Source of the DNA: Actinomycetes bacterium
Lineage (GTDB): Bacteria; Actinomycetota; Acidimicrobiia; Acidimicrobiales; RAAP-2
DNA length: 7,646 nucleotides
NCBI GenBank assembly: GCA_021799915.1
Contig: JAJYZN010000135.1
Coordinates: 1-7,646, forward strand
Direction of reading: 5' to 3'
Below are positions 1-6,235 of the stretch, piece after piece. Below the pieces are notes generated by a model. That model saw nothing but the letters and a program-made list of their open reading frames with translations, ran no database searches and had not been told where the DNA came from. The position numbers and the translations under genes are program-made. The stretch's first letter is position 1. The number at the start of each line of letters is the position of its first letter.

Positions 1-768
1 CGTGGAGATCACGTCGGGGTCTTCCCCCAGCGGGACGGGCGGTTCTACGTGGGCTGCTCGGTCCCGGTCGGCCGGATGCGCGGGATCGAGCTGATCGAGC
101 TGGCCCGGCTGGCGGTCAGCTTCGGCGACGGTTCGATCCGGCTTGGCACCGACCAGAACTTCGTGTTGACCGGGGTCCCCGAGGATCGGCTCGACGATCT
201 GCTGGCCGAGGAGCTGATGGTCAAGTACACGCCGTTCCCGGGCCCCTTCGAGCGGGGGGTGGTTGCCTGCACCGGCGCTGAGTTCTGCCGCTTCGCGCTG
301 GTGGAGACGAAGGAACGGGCGGTGAAGCTCGCCAGACACCTCGACGCGCGGCTGGCCGCAGGTGGGTCCCCCCCGGTCCCGGTCTCGCTCGGCCGCGGGC
401 CCGGGGCCCTCCGGTCTACTCCGGGCGGCGGAGCGGGGGTGGTTCGGATGCACGTGTCGGGGTGCTCGGCCAGCTGTGCCCAGCCCCAGATCGCCGACAT
501 CGGGCTGCGGGGTGAGGTCGCCCACGTGGGTGAGCAGCTGGTGGAGGGGCTCGACATCGGCTTGGGGGGGTCGCTCGGACCCGACGCGGCCTTCATCGAC
601 TGGGTCGCCGGAGCCGTTCCGGTCGATGCGGTCCCCGACGCCTTGTCGAACCTCCTCGGGGTCTTCGCCCGCGACTGCCGCCAGGGGGAGCGCTTCTATG
701 CCTGGGCCAGGCGGATGGACAACGACGACCTCCGCCGGATCATGACCGGCGTCGGGGCGGCACCGTGA
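1..768 (+). CDS. Siroheme [4Fe-4S] nitrite/sulfite reductase, C-terminal 255 residues (5'-truncated by window)
   Basis: This is the C-terminal part of a NirA/SirA-type siroheme reductase, which carries out the six-electron reduction of nitrite to ammonia or sulfite to sulfide in the cytoplasm. The reading frame is open from base 1, so the true start lies upstream. Visible family signatures are the FYVGCSVPVGRMRG substrate-domain segment (residues ~15-28), then CTGAEFC followed by ETK (C90 and C96, a C-X5-C pair), and SGCSASCAQPQIADIGL (C155 and C159, a C-X3-C pair). These four Cys are expected to bind the [4Fe-4S] cluster and, through one thiolate, siroheme. The gap between the Cys pairs is 58 residues and includes a Gly/Pro-rich stretch, longer than in plant nitrite reductase. 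Its stop overlaps the start of the next gene (GTGA, 765-768). Nitrite versus sulfite as substrate cannot be decided from this fragment. Confidence 0.92.
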   Translation, partial: RGDHVGVFPQRDGRFYVGCSVPVGRMRGIELIELARLAVSFGDGSIRLGTDQNFVLTGVPEDRLDDLLAEELMVKYTPFPGPFERGVVACTGAEFCRFALVETKERAVKLARHLDARLAAGGSPPVPVSLGRGPGALRSTPGGGAGVVRMHVSGCSASCAQPQIADIGLRGEVAHVGEQLVEGLDIGLGGSLGPDAAFIDWVAGAVPVDAVPDALSNLLGVFARDCRQGERFYAWARRMDNDDLRRIMTGVGAAP

Positions 769-2015
769 AGCACTACCGCCTGCGGGAGGAGATGAACGGT
801 GTCGCCGAACCTCCGGGCAAGGTCTGGTTCTGGGAGCTGGCCGCCGGCGTCATCGACGCTGACCGCTGCGTCCGCTGCGGAACCTGCGTGGCCGCCTGCC
901 CCTCGAACTCGATCGGGGTGAACCGTCGCTCCGGGCTTCCCGAGCTGGTGAAGATGTGCACCGGCTGTTCGCTCTGCTGGGACTTCTGCCCCCGAGGGGG
1001 TCTGCGCTACGAGGCCCTGTGGCCTCGTTCCAGCGGGGAGGAGCAGGTCGGCGCCTGGCCCGACACCGACGATGCCTCCTGGAAGATCTCCGCCGGCCCG
1101 CCGGCCGAGGGCCTCGGCGCGGTGCTCGAGGCCTACGCGGTCCGGTCGGTCAGGCGCCGCGAAGGGGTTCAGGACGGTGGCGCGGTGAGCACCCTGCTCG
1201 TCGCGTTGCTCGAGGCGGGCCAGATCGACGGTGCGCTGGTGGCCAAGCCGAGCGAGGATCCCGCGGAGCCTTGGAAGGGGGTTCCCACGATCGCCCGGAG
1301 CGCAGAGGAGGTGCGGGCGGCCGCCGGGAGCTTCTACAACCAGACGATGGCACTCGGCGAGCTCGACCTCAGCCGCTACGAGCTGGGTAGGAACCCGCGC
1401 ATCGCCGTCGTGGGGACGCCGTGCGAAGTCCAGGGCATTCGGGCCATGCAGGCCCGGCGGTGGTCGACTGGTGCCCACCGGGTCGACGCAGTGGTGCTCA
1501 CGATCGCCCTGCTCTGCACCAAGAGCTTCGACTATGAGGGCTTGGTCCTGCGGGAGCTTCGGGACCGCCGACACGTCGACCTCAGGCGGGTGGAGAAGAT
1601 CGACGTGGTCCGGGGCAGGATGGTCGTGCGGTACCGGGACGGGCAGATCGCGTTGGACGAGCCGGTCAAGCGGTTCCACACGAGCGCGCTCAAGGGTTGC
1701 GACGAGTGCGCCGACTTCCTCGGGCGCAGTGCCGACATCTCCATGGGGAGCGTGGGCTCGCTCGACGGGTGGACCAGCACGATCATCCGAACCGAGCGGG
1801 GCCGGGCGGCCTTCGAGCTGGCCCGGGCTGCCTTCGACCTGCGTGACCTCGACGATCCCGACGCCCTCGTTCGGCTGGACGGGCTGGACAAGAGGATCGC
1901 CTTCGGGTCGCTCGAGCGCTCCTTTGACCCCGACGGGCCTCTCTTCATCGACTACGAGACCCACGTGGCCAACTACGCCGGCAGTGAGCGGCGGGCGATG
2001 GTGGCCATTCGATGA
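765..2015 (+). CDS. Coenzyme F420 hydrogenase/dehydrogenase beta-subunit family protein with two [4Fe-4S] motifs
   Basis: This 416-residue protein belongs to the FrhB/FdhB/FpoF family, which binds FAD and moves electrons between F420H2 and iron-sulfur partners. An N-terminal ferredoxin region carries two CxxCxxCxxxCP motifs (C35, C38, C41, C45 and C65, C68, C71, C75). Then come the FrhB N and C domains, with the VVGTPCEVQGIR segment (C220), C251 in LLCTKSF, the C312-x-x-C315 pair, and ADISMGSVGSLDGW followed by IIRTERG (residues ~323-346). The start chosen is GTG at 765, overlapping the upstream stop, so translation is probably coupled. An ATG at 792 is a possible alternative that keeps all motifs. 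Placement directly behind a siroheme reductase suggests it is that enzyme's electron-input subunit. Family membership is firm; the use of F420 and the partner are inferred. Confidence 0.9.
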   Translation: MKHYRLREEMNGVAEPPGKVWFWELAAGVIDADRCVRCGTCVAACPSNSIGVNRRSGLPELVKMCTGCSLCWDFCPRGGLRYEALWPRSSGEEQVGAWPDTDDASWKISAGPPAEGLGAVLEAYAVRSVRRREGVQDGGAVSTLLVALLEAGQIDGALVAKPSEDPAEPWKGVPTIARSAEEVRAAAGSFYNQTMALGELDLSRYELGRNPRIAVVGTPCEVQGIRAMQARRWSTGAHRVDAVVLTIALLCTKSFDYEGLVLRELRDRRHVDLRRVEKIDVVRGRMVVRYRDGQIALDEPVKRFHTSALKGCDECADFLGRSADISMGSVGSLDGWTSTIIRTERGRAAFELARAAFDLRDLDDPDALVRLDGLDKRIAFGSLERSFDPDGPLFIDYETHVANYAGSERRAMVAIR

Positions 2016-2308
2016 CGGGGGGTCCGCGTTTGCACGTCCCGAGCGAACCCGACCGGGACCGCTTCCACCGGCGGGTCCTTGAGGGTGCCACGCTTGACCA
2101 GGTGCTTGGGACCGAGGACGGGTTCACCTCGTGGTTGTGGGAACGGTGGCGGGTGCTCGAGCGTTGTGGGATGGACCAGACCCAGTTCCTCTCCGTGGTG
2201 CGTGCCTATCGCCGCGAGGTCTGGTTGTGGCTGATCGGCGAGCGGTCGTGGGGGCAGTGCTGCTCCGGCCTGATCGGTCGGGTGGGCCGCCGGCTGGCCC
2301 GGCCCTGA
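2012..2308 (+). CDS. Small Trp-rich protein of unknown function, third gene of the reductase operon
   Basis: I do not recognise this 98-residue protein. Its ATG overlaps the stop of the FrhB-like gene (ATGA, 2012-2015), which supports both the start and translational coupling, since no clear ribosome binding site precedes it. It is predicted soluble and helical, with six Trp (W41, W43, W46, W71, W73, W80), many Arg and Glu, and three Cys (C52 and the adjacent C83-C84). There is no signal peptide or clear membrane segment. The C-terminal tail is Arg-rich. Its position suggests an accessory or assembly role for the siroheme/F420 reductase pair, but that is inference from context alone. Three Cys, two of them adjacent, do not form a standard cluster motif. 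Confidence 0.72.
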   Translation: MTGGPRLHVPSEPDRDRFHRRVLEGATLDQVLGTEDGFTSWLWERWRVLERCGMDQTQFLSVVRAYRREVWLWLIGERSWGQCCSGLIGRVGRRLARP

Positions 2309-2335
2309 GCGGACGAACCACTGAACGGGCGATCG

Positions 2336-3148
2336 ATGTCAAGCGGCGCCTCCCCGGTCCTCGCGATGCGTGGGGTCCGGGTGCACCGCTCCGGTCGGGC
2401 GGTGTTGGCCGACATCGATTGGGAGGTCCGGCCCACTGAGCGATGGGTCGTTCTCGGGCCGAACGGCTCGGGAAAGACGACGCTCCTGCGCGTGGCTGGC
2501 GCCCTGCTCTGGCCGACCGCCGGGATGGTGGAGATCCTGGGGCGGCGGCTCGGCACGGTCGACGTTCGGGTCCTGCGAAGCCAGGTGGCCTTCGTCAGCG
2601 CTTGGGTGGCCCGCGACCTGCGACCGAGCCAGTTGGTGCGGGAAGTGGTGGTGGCCGGCAAGCACGGGGCGCTCGAGGCCTGGTGGCACAGGTACGAGGA
2701 AGCTGACTGGGTCAGGGCTGAGCAGCTTCTCGCCGAGACCGAGGTCGGCGCGGACGGCATCGCCGGCCGGGAGTTCGGGGTGATCTCCGAGGGCGAGCGC
2801 CAGCACGTGCTCCTGGCCCGGGCGCTCATGGGCGCACCGGAGCTTCTCCTCCTCGACGAGCCGGCGGCCGGGCTCGACCTGGGCGCGCGCGAGCGTCTGC
2901 TCGGCGTGCTCGGGGTGCTCGCCGGCGAGGGCTCGGCGCCGCCGCTCGTCCTCGTGACCCACCACACCGAGGAGGTCCCCCCGGGGATCACCCACGCGCT
3001 CTTGCTGGCCGAGGGTCGGGTCCAGGCGGCGGGACCGATCGCCGACGTCCTCACCTCCGAGGCCGTGTCCCGGTGCTTCTCGGTCCCCGTCGTCGTGCGG
3101 CGCGAGGGCGGACGCTGGTCGAGTCGTGCGTTCCCTAGCGCGCTGTAA
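2336..3148 (+). CDS. ABC transporter ATP-binding protein, YlmA-like
   Basis: This is a 270-residue single-domain ABC ATPase. Walker A is GPNGSGKTT (41-49), the signature is ISEGERQHVLLARAL (150-164), Walker B with the catalytic Glu is LLLLDEPAAGLD (170-181), and the H-loop region is VTHHTEE (207-213). SEGER in place of the usual LSGGQ and the THHTEEVPPGITHALLL run are typical of the actinobacterial YlmA-like group. At the usual Q-loop position the sequence reads FVSAWVARDL (86-95), without the expected Gln. The start is ATG 2336, 27 bases after the preceding stop; ATG 2366 (residue 11) is also possible, and neither has a strong ribosome binding site. No permease or binding protein is adjacent, so the substrate is unknown and it may not act as a transporter subunit. 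Confidence 0.9.
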   Translation: MSSGASPVLAMRGVRVHRSGRAVLADIDWEVRPTERWVVLGPNGSGKTTLLRVAGALLWPTAGMVEILGRRLGTVDVRVLRSQVAFVSAWVARDLRPSQLVREVVVAGKHGALEAWWHRYEEADWVRAEQLLAETEVGADGIAGREFGVISEGERQHVLLARALMGAPELLLLDEPAAGLDLGARERLLGVLGVLAGEGSAPPLVLVTHHTEEVPPGITHALLLAEGRVQAAGPIADVLTSEAVSRCFSVPVVVRREGGRWSSRAFPSAL

Positions 3149-3233
3149 CACGCTGCTCACCATCCACCAGGTCAAATCGGCGCGTCGGTAGCGTTGTCTG
3201 GAAAGGTCGACGATCGAAGGGGAGTCGTTCCGA

Positions 3234-4007
3234 GTGATCGTGCTGATCCTGGTGGCGGTCCTGTGGATTGCCGTGCTCGTGCCGAGCGTCACCGCCAAGA
3301 TTCGTGAGCGACGCTCGGCGGGCTCGATCGGGCGCTTCCACCAGCGCCTCGACCTCCTCGAACGGACCGGCCCCAAATTGGTCGAGCCCGCCTACCGTCT
3401 GACGGGAACCGACGGAAATCGTCTGGCCGGGGATCCCGTCATCGTCGCCGCGCCACCTCCCCCCATGCGTCCGACGCTCACCCTGTTGCCGCCGCCCGAC
3501 GACGGGCTGCAGGGAGGCGACCCACGGCTCGAGGATTGGACCTTTGAGGGAGGCCCAGATCTGGTGGCCATCGTCCCCGAGCAGTTCGACGCCCCTTTGG
3601 GGGACCTCGACGATGACACAGGGGTTCCCGAGCGGGAGCTTGTCATGAGGTCCAGGCGACTTGCCGCCCGTCGGCGCCGCCGAAACGTGTTCGGGATGCT
3701 GTGCGCCGTAGGCGCGTTTACCGGGATCATCGGGATCGCGCCCAGCATGCGAGCGGCGTGGTATGTCTGCGCGATCTGTGTCTGCCTCCTGGTCGCTTTC
3801 GTCGCGTTGGCGGTGTATTCCCAGAGGATGGAGAATGAGCGGGACCACCTGGTGCGCCTCCGGGCGGAGCGGGATCGGGGTCTTGGCGAAGACAGTGGAC
3901 GGTCTTCGATCGTGAAGTATCTCTCGGCAGCCGAGGTGAACGAATACGGCTGGGACGATGAGAGCTTTGGCGGTGGGGAGGATTGGCGCCTGCTCGCCGA
4001 GGCGTAG
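3234..4007 (+). CDS. Probable SepX/GlpR-like divisome membrane protein
   Basis: This 257-residue protein has an N-terminal membrane segment (residues ~2-19, ending LWIAVLVPSV) followed by a basic stretch AKIRERRSAGSIGRF. A Pro/Asp-rich soluble linker (~50-138) leads to a second basic patch (RRLAARRRRR, 141-150), two more membrane segments (~152-170 and ~175-196) and a charged C-terminal tail. This layout, and especially the VLVPSV plus basic N-terminus, resembles the actinobacterial SepX/GlpR proteins. Those sit at the septum; in Corynebacterium GlpR is the membrane receptor of the gephyrin-like MoeA homologue Glp. The start is GTG 3234 with a purine-rich AAGGGGAG about ten bases upstream. 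The gene lies alone between the ABC ATPase and tRNA-Ala. The assignment rests on remembered family features; a generic actinobacterial membrane protein is the alternative. Confidence 0.6.
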   Translation: MIVLILVAVLWIAVLVPSVTAKIRERRSAGSIGRFHQRLDLLERTGPKLVEPAYRLTGTDGNRLAGDPVIVAAPPPPMRPTLTLLPPPDDGLQGGDPRLEDWTFEGGPDLVAIVPEQFDAPLGDLDDDTGVPERELVMRSRRLAARRRRRNVFGMLCAVGAFTGIIGIAPSMRAAWYVCAICVCLLVAFVALAVYSQRMENERDHLVRLRAERDRGLGEDSGRSSIVKYLSAAEVNEYGWDDESFGGGEDWRLLAEA

Positions 4008-4030
4008 GCTCGTTCCCTCGGGATTCCGAG

Positions 4031-4047
4031 CTGGCCCATCGGGCTAG
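4031..4047 (+). terminator. Short GC hairpin after the SepX/GlpR-like gene
   Basis: CTGGCCC (4031-4037) and GGGCTAG (4041-4047) pair with one G-U around a 3-nt ATC loop, and G4030-C4048 extends the stem to 8 bp. It begins 23 bases after the stop codon at 4007. No T-tract follows, so it would be a weak intrinsic terminator of the kind proposed in actinobacteria, or simply part of the tRNA promoter region. Confidence 0.3.
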
Positions 4048-4050
4048 CCT
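4045..4050 (+). promoter_or_regulatory. Possible -10 element of the tRNA-Ala promoter
   Basis: TAGCCT fits the actinobacterial TANNNT -10 pattern and sits 12 bases before the first base of the tRNA, giving a plausible start near 4057. I see no convincing -35 at 16-18 bases upstream. It overlaps the 3' arm of the hairpin at 4031-4047. Confidence 0.3.
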
Positions 4051-4062
4051 GAAAGCGTGCCC

Positions 4063-4135
4063 GGGGGTGTAGCTCAGTTGGCAGAGCGCTACGTTCGCAA
4101 CGTAGAAGTCGGCGGTTCGAGTCCGCTCACCTCCA
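4063..4135 (+). tRNA. tRNA-Ala (anticodon CGC)
   Basis: A complete 73-nt cloverleaf can be folded by eye. The acceptor stem is GGGGGTG/CACCTCC with a G3-U70 wobble, the main identity element for alanyl-tRNA synthetase. The D arm is GCTC/GAGC. The anticodon stem CTACG/CGTAG (4089-4093, 4101-4105) encloses loop TTCGCAA with anticodon CGC at 4096-4098, which reads GCG codons. A 5-nt variable loop leads to a T arm GGCGG/CCGCT around TTCGAGT. The discriminator is A4135. The next bases are CCG, so CCA is not fully encoded and must be added after transcription. Confidence 0.97.
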
Positions 4136-4181
4136 CCGCGTACTTCAGATCTTCGCGCCTTCCGGGCTGACTGTCCTGGGC

Positions 4182-4201
4182 TTTCGTGGCGTTTCGTGGT
4201 A
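4182..4201. repeat. Tandem 10-bp repeat near the tRNA 3' end
   Basis: TTTCGTGGCG (4182-4191) is followed directly by TTTCGTGGTA (4192-4201); the first eight bases of each unit are identical. The repeat lies 47 bases after the tRNA. Its role is unknown; recombinase arm-site repeats near a tRNA attachment site are one possibility, chance another. Confidence 0.45.
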
Positions 4202-4212
4202 CTCCCACGTGG

Positions 4213-4221
4213 TTGTCCACA
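4213..4221 (+). promoter_or_regulatory. Single DnaA-box-like site TTGTCCACA
   Basis: TTGTCCACA matches exactly the DnaA box form preferred in high-GC actinobacteria. It is the only copy I noticed and lies in a non-coding stretch, so it is not an origin by itself. It could be a DnaA titration or regulatory site, or a chance match. Confidence 0.3.
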
Positions 4222-4620
4222 GGGTTTATGGACTCCATTATCGACTCCTGATCACCTTGCCATAGGCAGCCCTATGCACCTGCCCTACCCAATGACCTTG
4301 ACGGGTCACCTGACTTCGGCGGGTGACGAGTGGGGTGGTCGTCGGCGTCTGGGTGTCGATTGCCGGTAGGAGCGCAGTTGCTCCTCGGCGGTCCCTGAGG
4401 AGGGGAGGATTGTCCCCTCGGGCACGGTGGCTGCGTGACGGGTCGATCCGAGGTACTCGTCGTGTCGGGGTGCCTGCGGCGGAGCTCTATGAACACCGCC
4501 GTGCTGTGAACGGCTCGTCTCGTCGCGCCCGAAGGAGTCGCGGCCGTGCTCCAGTTACGCCTCGGTCAGTCCCGCAGTGGGGGTGGTGTCAAGCCGTGAC
4601 GAGGTGGCGGAGCATCTCGT

Positions 4621-4881
4621 CTATGCAACTGCCCTCTCAACGTGCCCGGTCGGCAGCGCGCTGTAGGTGGTGGCCGGTGCGTCGGCGCCGTCCCAGAGGA
4701 CCCACAGACGGCTGGTGTCGCTGGAGCGGCGCATGGCCAGGGCCGCGTCGGTCACCTCGGGACCGTTGACTGCGCCTTGTACCTCGTCGAACGCTTCGTC
4801 GGAGGCCACCTTCCATCCGGCGGCGTCGCCTGGGGCCGCCCCAGTGCCGATCGGCTCGTGACAGGTGGGCGCCTGGTCCAT
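4621..4881 (-). CDS. Possible small hypothetical protein
   Basis: I do not recognise this 86-residue frame. It reads from ATG 4881 on the minus strand. Unlike other frames in this stretch it has balanced, protein-like composition (for example VASDEAFDEVQGAV and TSRLWVLWDGADAP) and a fairly high share of G or C at third codon positions. The frame is open upstream of the ATG to a stop at 4960-4962, and that part contains four Cys (CFRC, then two more single Cys before and after the ATG, with C-H at residues 7-8), so a zinc-binding region could be cut short. No good ribosome binding site is seen. It may be a real small gene, the 3' remnant of a longer decayed gene, or a chance frame. Confidence 0.33.
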   Translation of the reverse strand: MDQAPTCHEPIGTGAAPGDAAGWKVASDEAFDEVQGAVNGPEVTDAALAMRRSSDTSRLWVLWDGADAPATTYSALPTGHVERAVA

Positions 4882-5033
4882 CCCTGCCCAGGAGCACCAC
4901 AGGTGGTCCGATCGGGGGCACCTGAAGCAAAGGGTGGCCTGTGGGTGCCGAATACTCGATCAGGATGATGAGCTGGGGTTTCCGGCCAACCCGACCGAGC
5001 GGTAGCACCTTCGGTAGGCATCTACGAAGCACA

Positions 5034-5054
5034 GGTAGTACCATAAGTATTACC
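5034..5054. promoter_or_regulatory. Operator-like inverted repeat upstream of the small hypothetical gene
   Basis: GGTAGTA (5034-5040) and TATTACC (5048-5054) form 7-bp arms with one mismatch around the 7-bp AT-rich spacer CCATAAG. TACCAT (5039-5044), which fits TANNNT, lies within it. Two further GGTAG copies, GGTAGCACC (5001-5009) and GGTAGGCA (5013-5020), precede it. The site sits 10 bases before the TTG at 5065, so a repressor or autoregulator site over a promoter is plausible but untested. Confidence 0.35.
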
Positions 5055-5064
5055 GTCGCCGTAG

Positions 5065-5337
5065 TTGCCGAGCTTTCACGTCACAGTGAGGGGTTCACTG
5101 AAGGAACGTCCTGTTCAACGGGCCGGATGGCATATTCGGCACGGACAGGTCGCTGACAGCGTGCACTCGAGGGATGGGATGTACTGCGTCGACGTGGTCG
5201 TGACCCCAGCCGGCTTTGCGCTGCAGATCTGCCGACGAGACGAGGGGCGCTGGCAGGTGATCCGCCGGAGCGGCGAGCACCTCGACCGAGAGGAGGCTGC
5301 CATCCGGGCCCGGGAGATTGTCGCGACCTTCGAGTAG
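5065..5337 (+). CDS. Small hypothetical protein
   Basis: I do not recognise this protein of up to 90 residues. The C-terminal half is the convincing part: from M39, MYCVDVVVTPAGFALQICRR looks like beta strands, followed by GRWQVIRRSGEH and a helix REEAAIRAREIVATF. The frame can start at TTG 5065, but ATG 5179 (residue 39, giving 52 residues) has a better ribosome binding site, GAGGG just upstream, and I consider it at least as likely. There is no signal peptide or membrane segment. The gene stands alone on the + strand, is followed by a minus-strand pseudogene, and lies behind the repeat-rich region at 5001-5054. Function unknown. Confidence 0.5.
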   Translation: MPSFHVTVRGSLKERPVQRAGWHIRHGQVADSVHSRDGMYCVDVVVTPAGFALQICRRDEGRWQVIRRSGEHLDREEAAIRAREIVATFE

Positions 5338-5398
5338 TGCCGTTGGGCGCGGACCACACCGATCGAGGCTGGTGGTCACCCGGTGGATCCCCTGTTGG

Positions 5399-6045
5399 TC
5401 AGGAACGGGCCGAGCCATCCTTGCCGTGACATGAACGACCGGGCGTCGCACGAGGGTCCCGCCCCATGAAGGCGGCAAGACGTTCCCAGCCGTCGGCACG
5501 AGGAGGTGGCGTCACCTCCTTGGCGAAGGGCACGCCTGGCCCCAGCATGTCCCGGTACTGGAGTTTGATCATCGCCCGTGCGCCGTCCAGTGCCGGGAGT
5601 GCGAGGGAGGGCTCCAAGGTGTCGAGGTGTCCGGTCGCCCGTGCCAGGTCCCAGGCGTGAGCGGCCAGCTCGGCGACGTACATGTCGACCAGGGTGGCGC
5701 CGTCGTACTTCTCGCCCCAGGGCGTGAGGAGCTCCGACGACAACAGTGCCTCGTCGGCCCATGCCCGCCCTGCCTGGCTGGCAGCTTCGCGTAGCTGCGC
5801 CGGTGCATCGTCGAGGTCGACGTGAGGCGAATCGTCTCCGGGGGCAGCGCCTGGCCCTCGCCGAGCCAGAAGACCCGGCGACCTGCTTCAACGAGGTGGT
5901 CGATCAATCCGGCGACGTCGTAGCCGGGGCACGGCGTCGGGTAGGCGAGCTGGCGATGCTCTATGGCCGAGACGACCAGGGCGGCGTTCTCGTAGGCCTG
6001 CAGCAGCGTGGCTCGCCGGTCGTGGGCAGCCATGTCCTCCATCAT
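5399..6045 (-). pseudogene. TIGR03086/DinB-like metal-binding family gene, broken by a -1 frameshift
   Basis: The two halves of a maleylpyruvate-isomerase-type, TIGR03086-like four-helix protein lie in different minus-strand frames. The N-terminal half, from ATG 6045 (or ATG 6033, which has GGAGG only two bases upstream), contains YPTPCPGYDVAGLIDHLVEAG with the first metal-ligand His. The C-terminal half contains YVAELAAHAWDLARATGHLD with a second His and ends at 5399. The frame is lost at a run of five G at 5840-5844 (five C on the coding strand). Adding one C gives LPPGDDSPHVDLDD and restores a continuous protein of about 215 residues, a normal size for the family. Such enzymes are DinB-like, often tied to mycothiol-type thiol chemistry. 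Either the gene is inactive or the base was lost in sequencing. Confidence 0.82.
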
Positions 6046-6235
6046 CGCTGAAAGACGGCACCCAGGCCGCCCGTGCAGCGTGCGCACACGATCACTGCAC
6101 CCGACAGCACCTACTGCGATCGAGAGGTCCCGCTGCTTGAACGTTCCGCTGGCGCTTCCTCGTCATCGCCGATTGGTTGCGCGCGGAAGTTGCCGGCGAG
6201 AGAGCCCTTGGGTCCGTCGAAGGGAGTTCGTCTCG

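Larger units (their letters stand above)
4141..4620. other. Gene-poor stretch downstream of tRNA-Ala
   Basis: I find no convincing gene here. Open frames in the stretch are dominated by Arg, Pro and Ser, have no recognisable motif and look like non-coding GC-rich sequence. It does hold a 10-bp near-perfect tandem repeat (TTTCGTGGCG then TTTCGTGGTA, 4182-4201), a CCACGTGG palindrome (4205-4212), a DnaA-box-like site (4213-4221), an inverted repeat CATAGG/CCTATG with a 4-nt loop (4261-4276), and GTCACC/GGTGAC arms (4305-4310 and 4322-4327). Composition dips towards AT around 4220-4300. Position after a tRNA makes it a candidate integration scar. Confidence 0.5.

Noticed and set aside
362..745. 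Alternative + frame within the siroheme reductase gene
   Set aside because: Shadow of the real frame, which carries all the cluster Cys and family motifs.
4589..4612. GGTGTCAAGC-like sequence suggesting an insertion-sequence end, next to a short frame ending in LRHLVTA
   Set aside because: No matching inverted end, no target duplication and no transposase found.
4323..4769. A 148-residue + strand frame in the gene-poor stretch
   Set aside because: Dominated by Arg, Ser, Pro and Trp with no motif; typical of a chance frame in GC-rich DNA.
4637..5044. A 135-residue minus-strand frame overlapping the possible 4621-4881 gene
   Set aside because: The portion overlapping 4621-4881 is Arg/Gly-rich and out of frame with the better candidate; only a short piece near GRKPQLIILIEYSAP looks protein-like.
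5352..5377. GACCAC/GTGGTC arms between the + strand small gene and the minus-strand pseudogene, a possible two-way terminator
   Set aside because: Only 6 bp with a 14-nt loop and no T-tract on either side.
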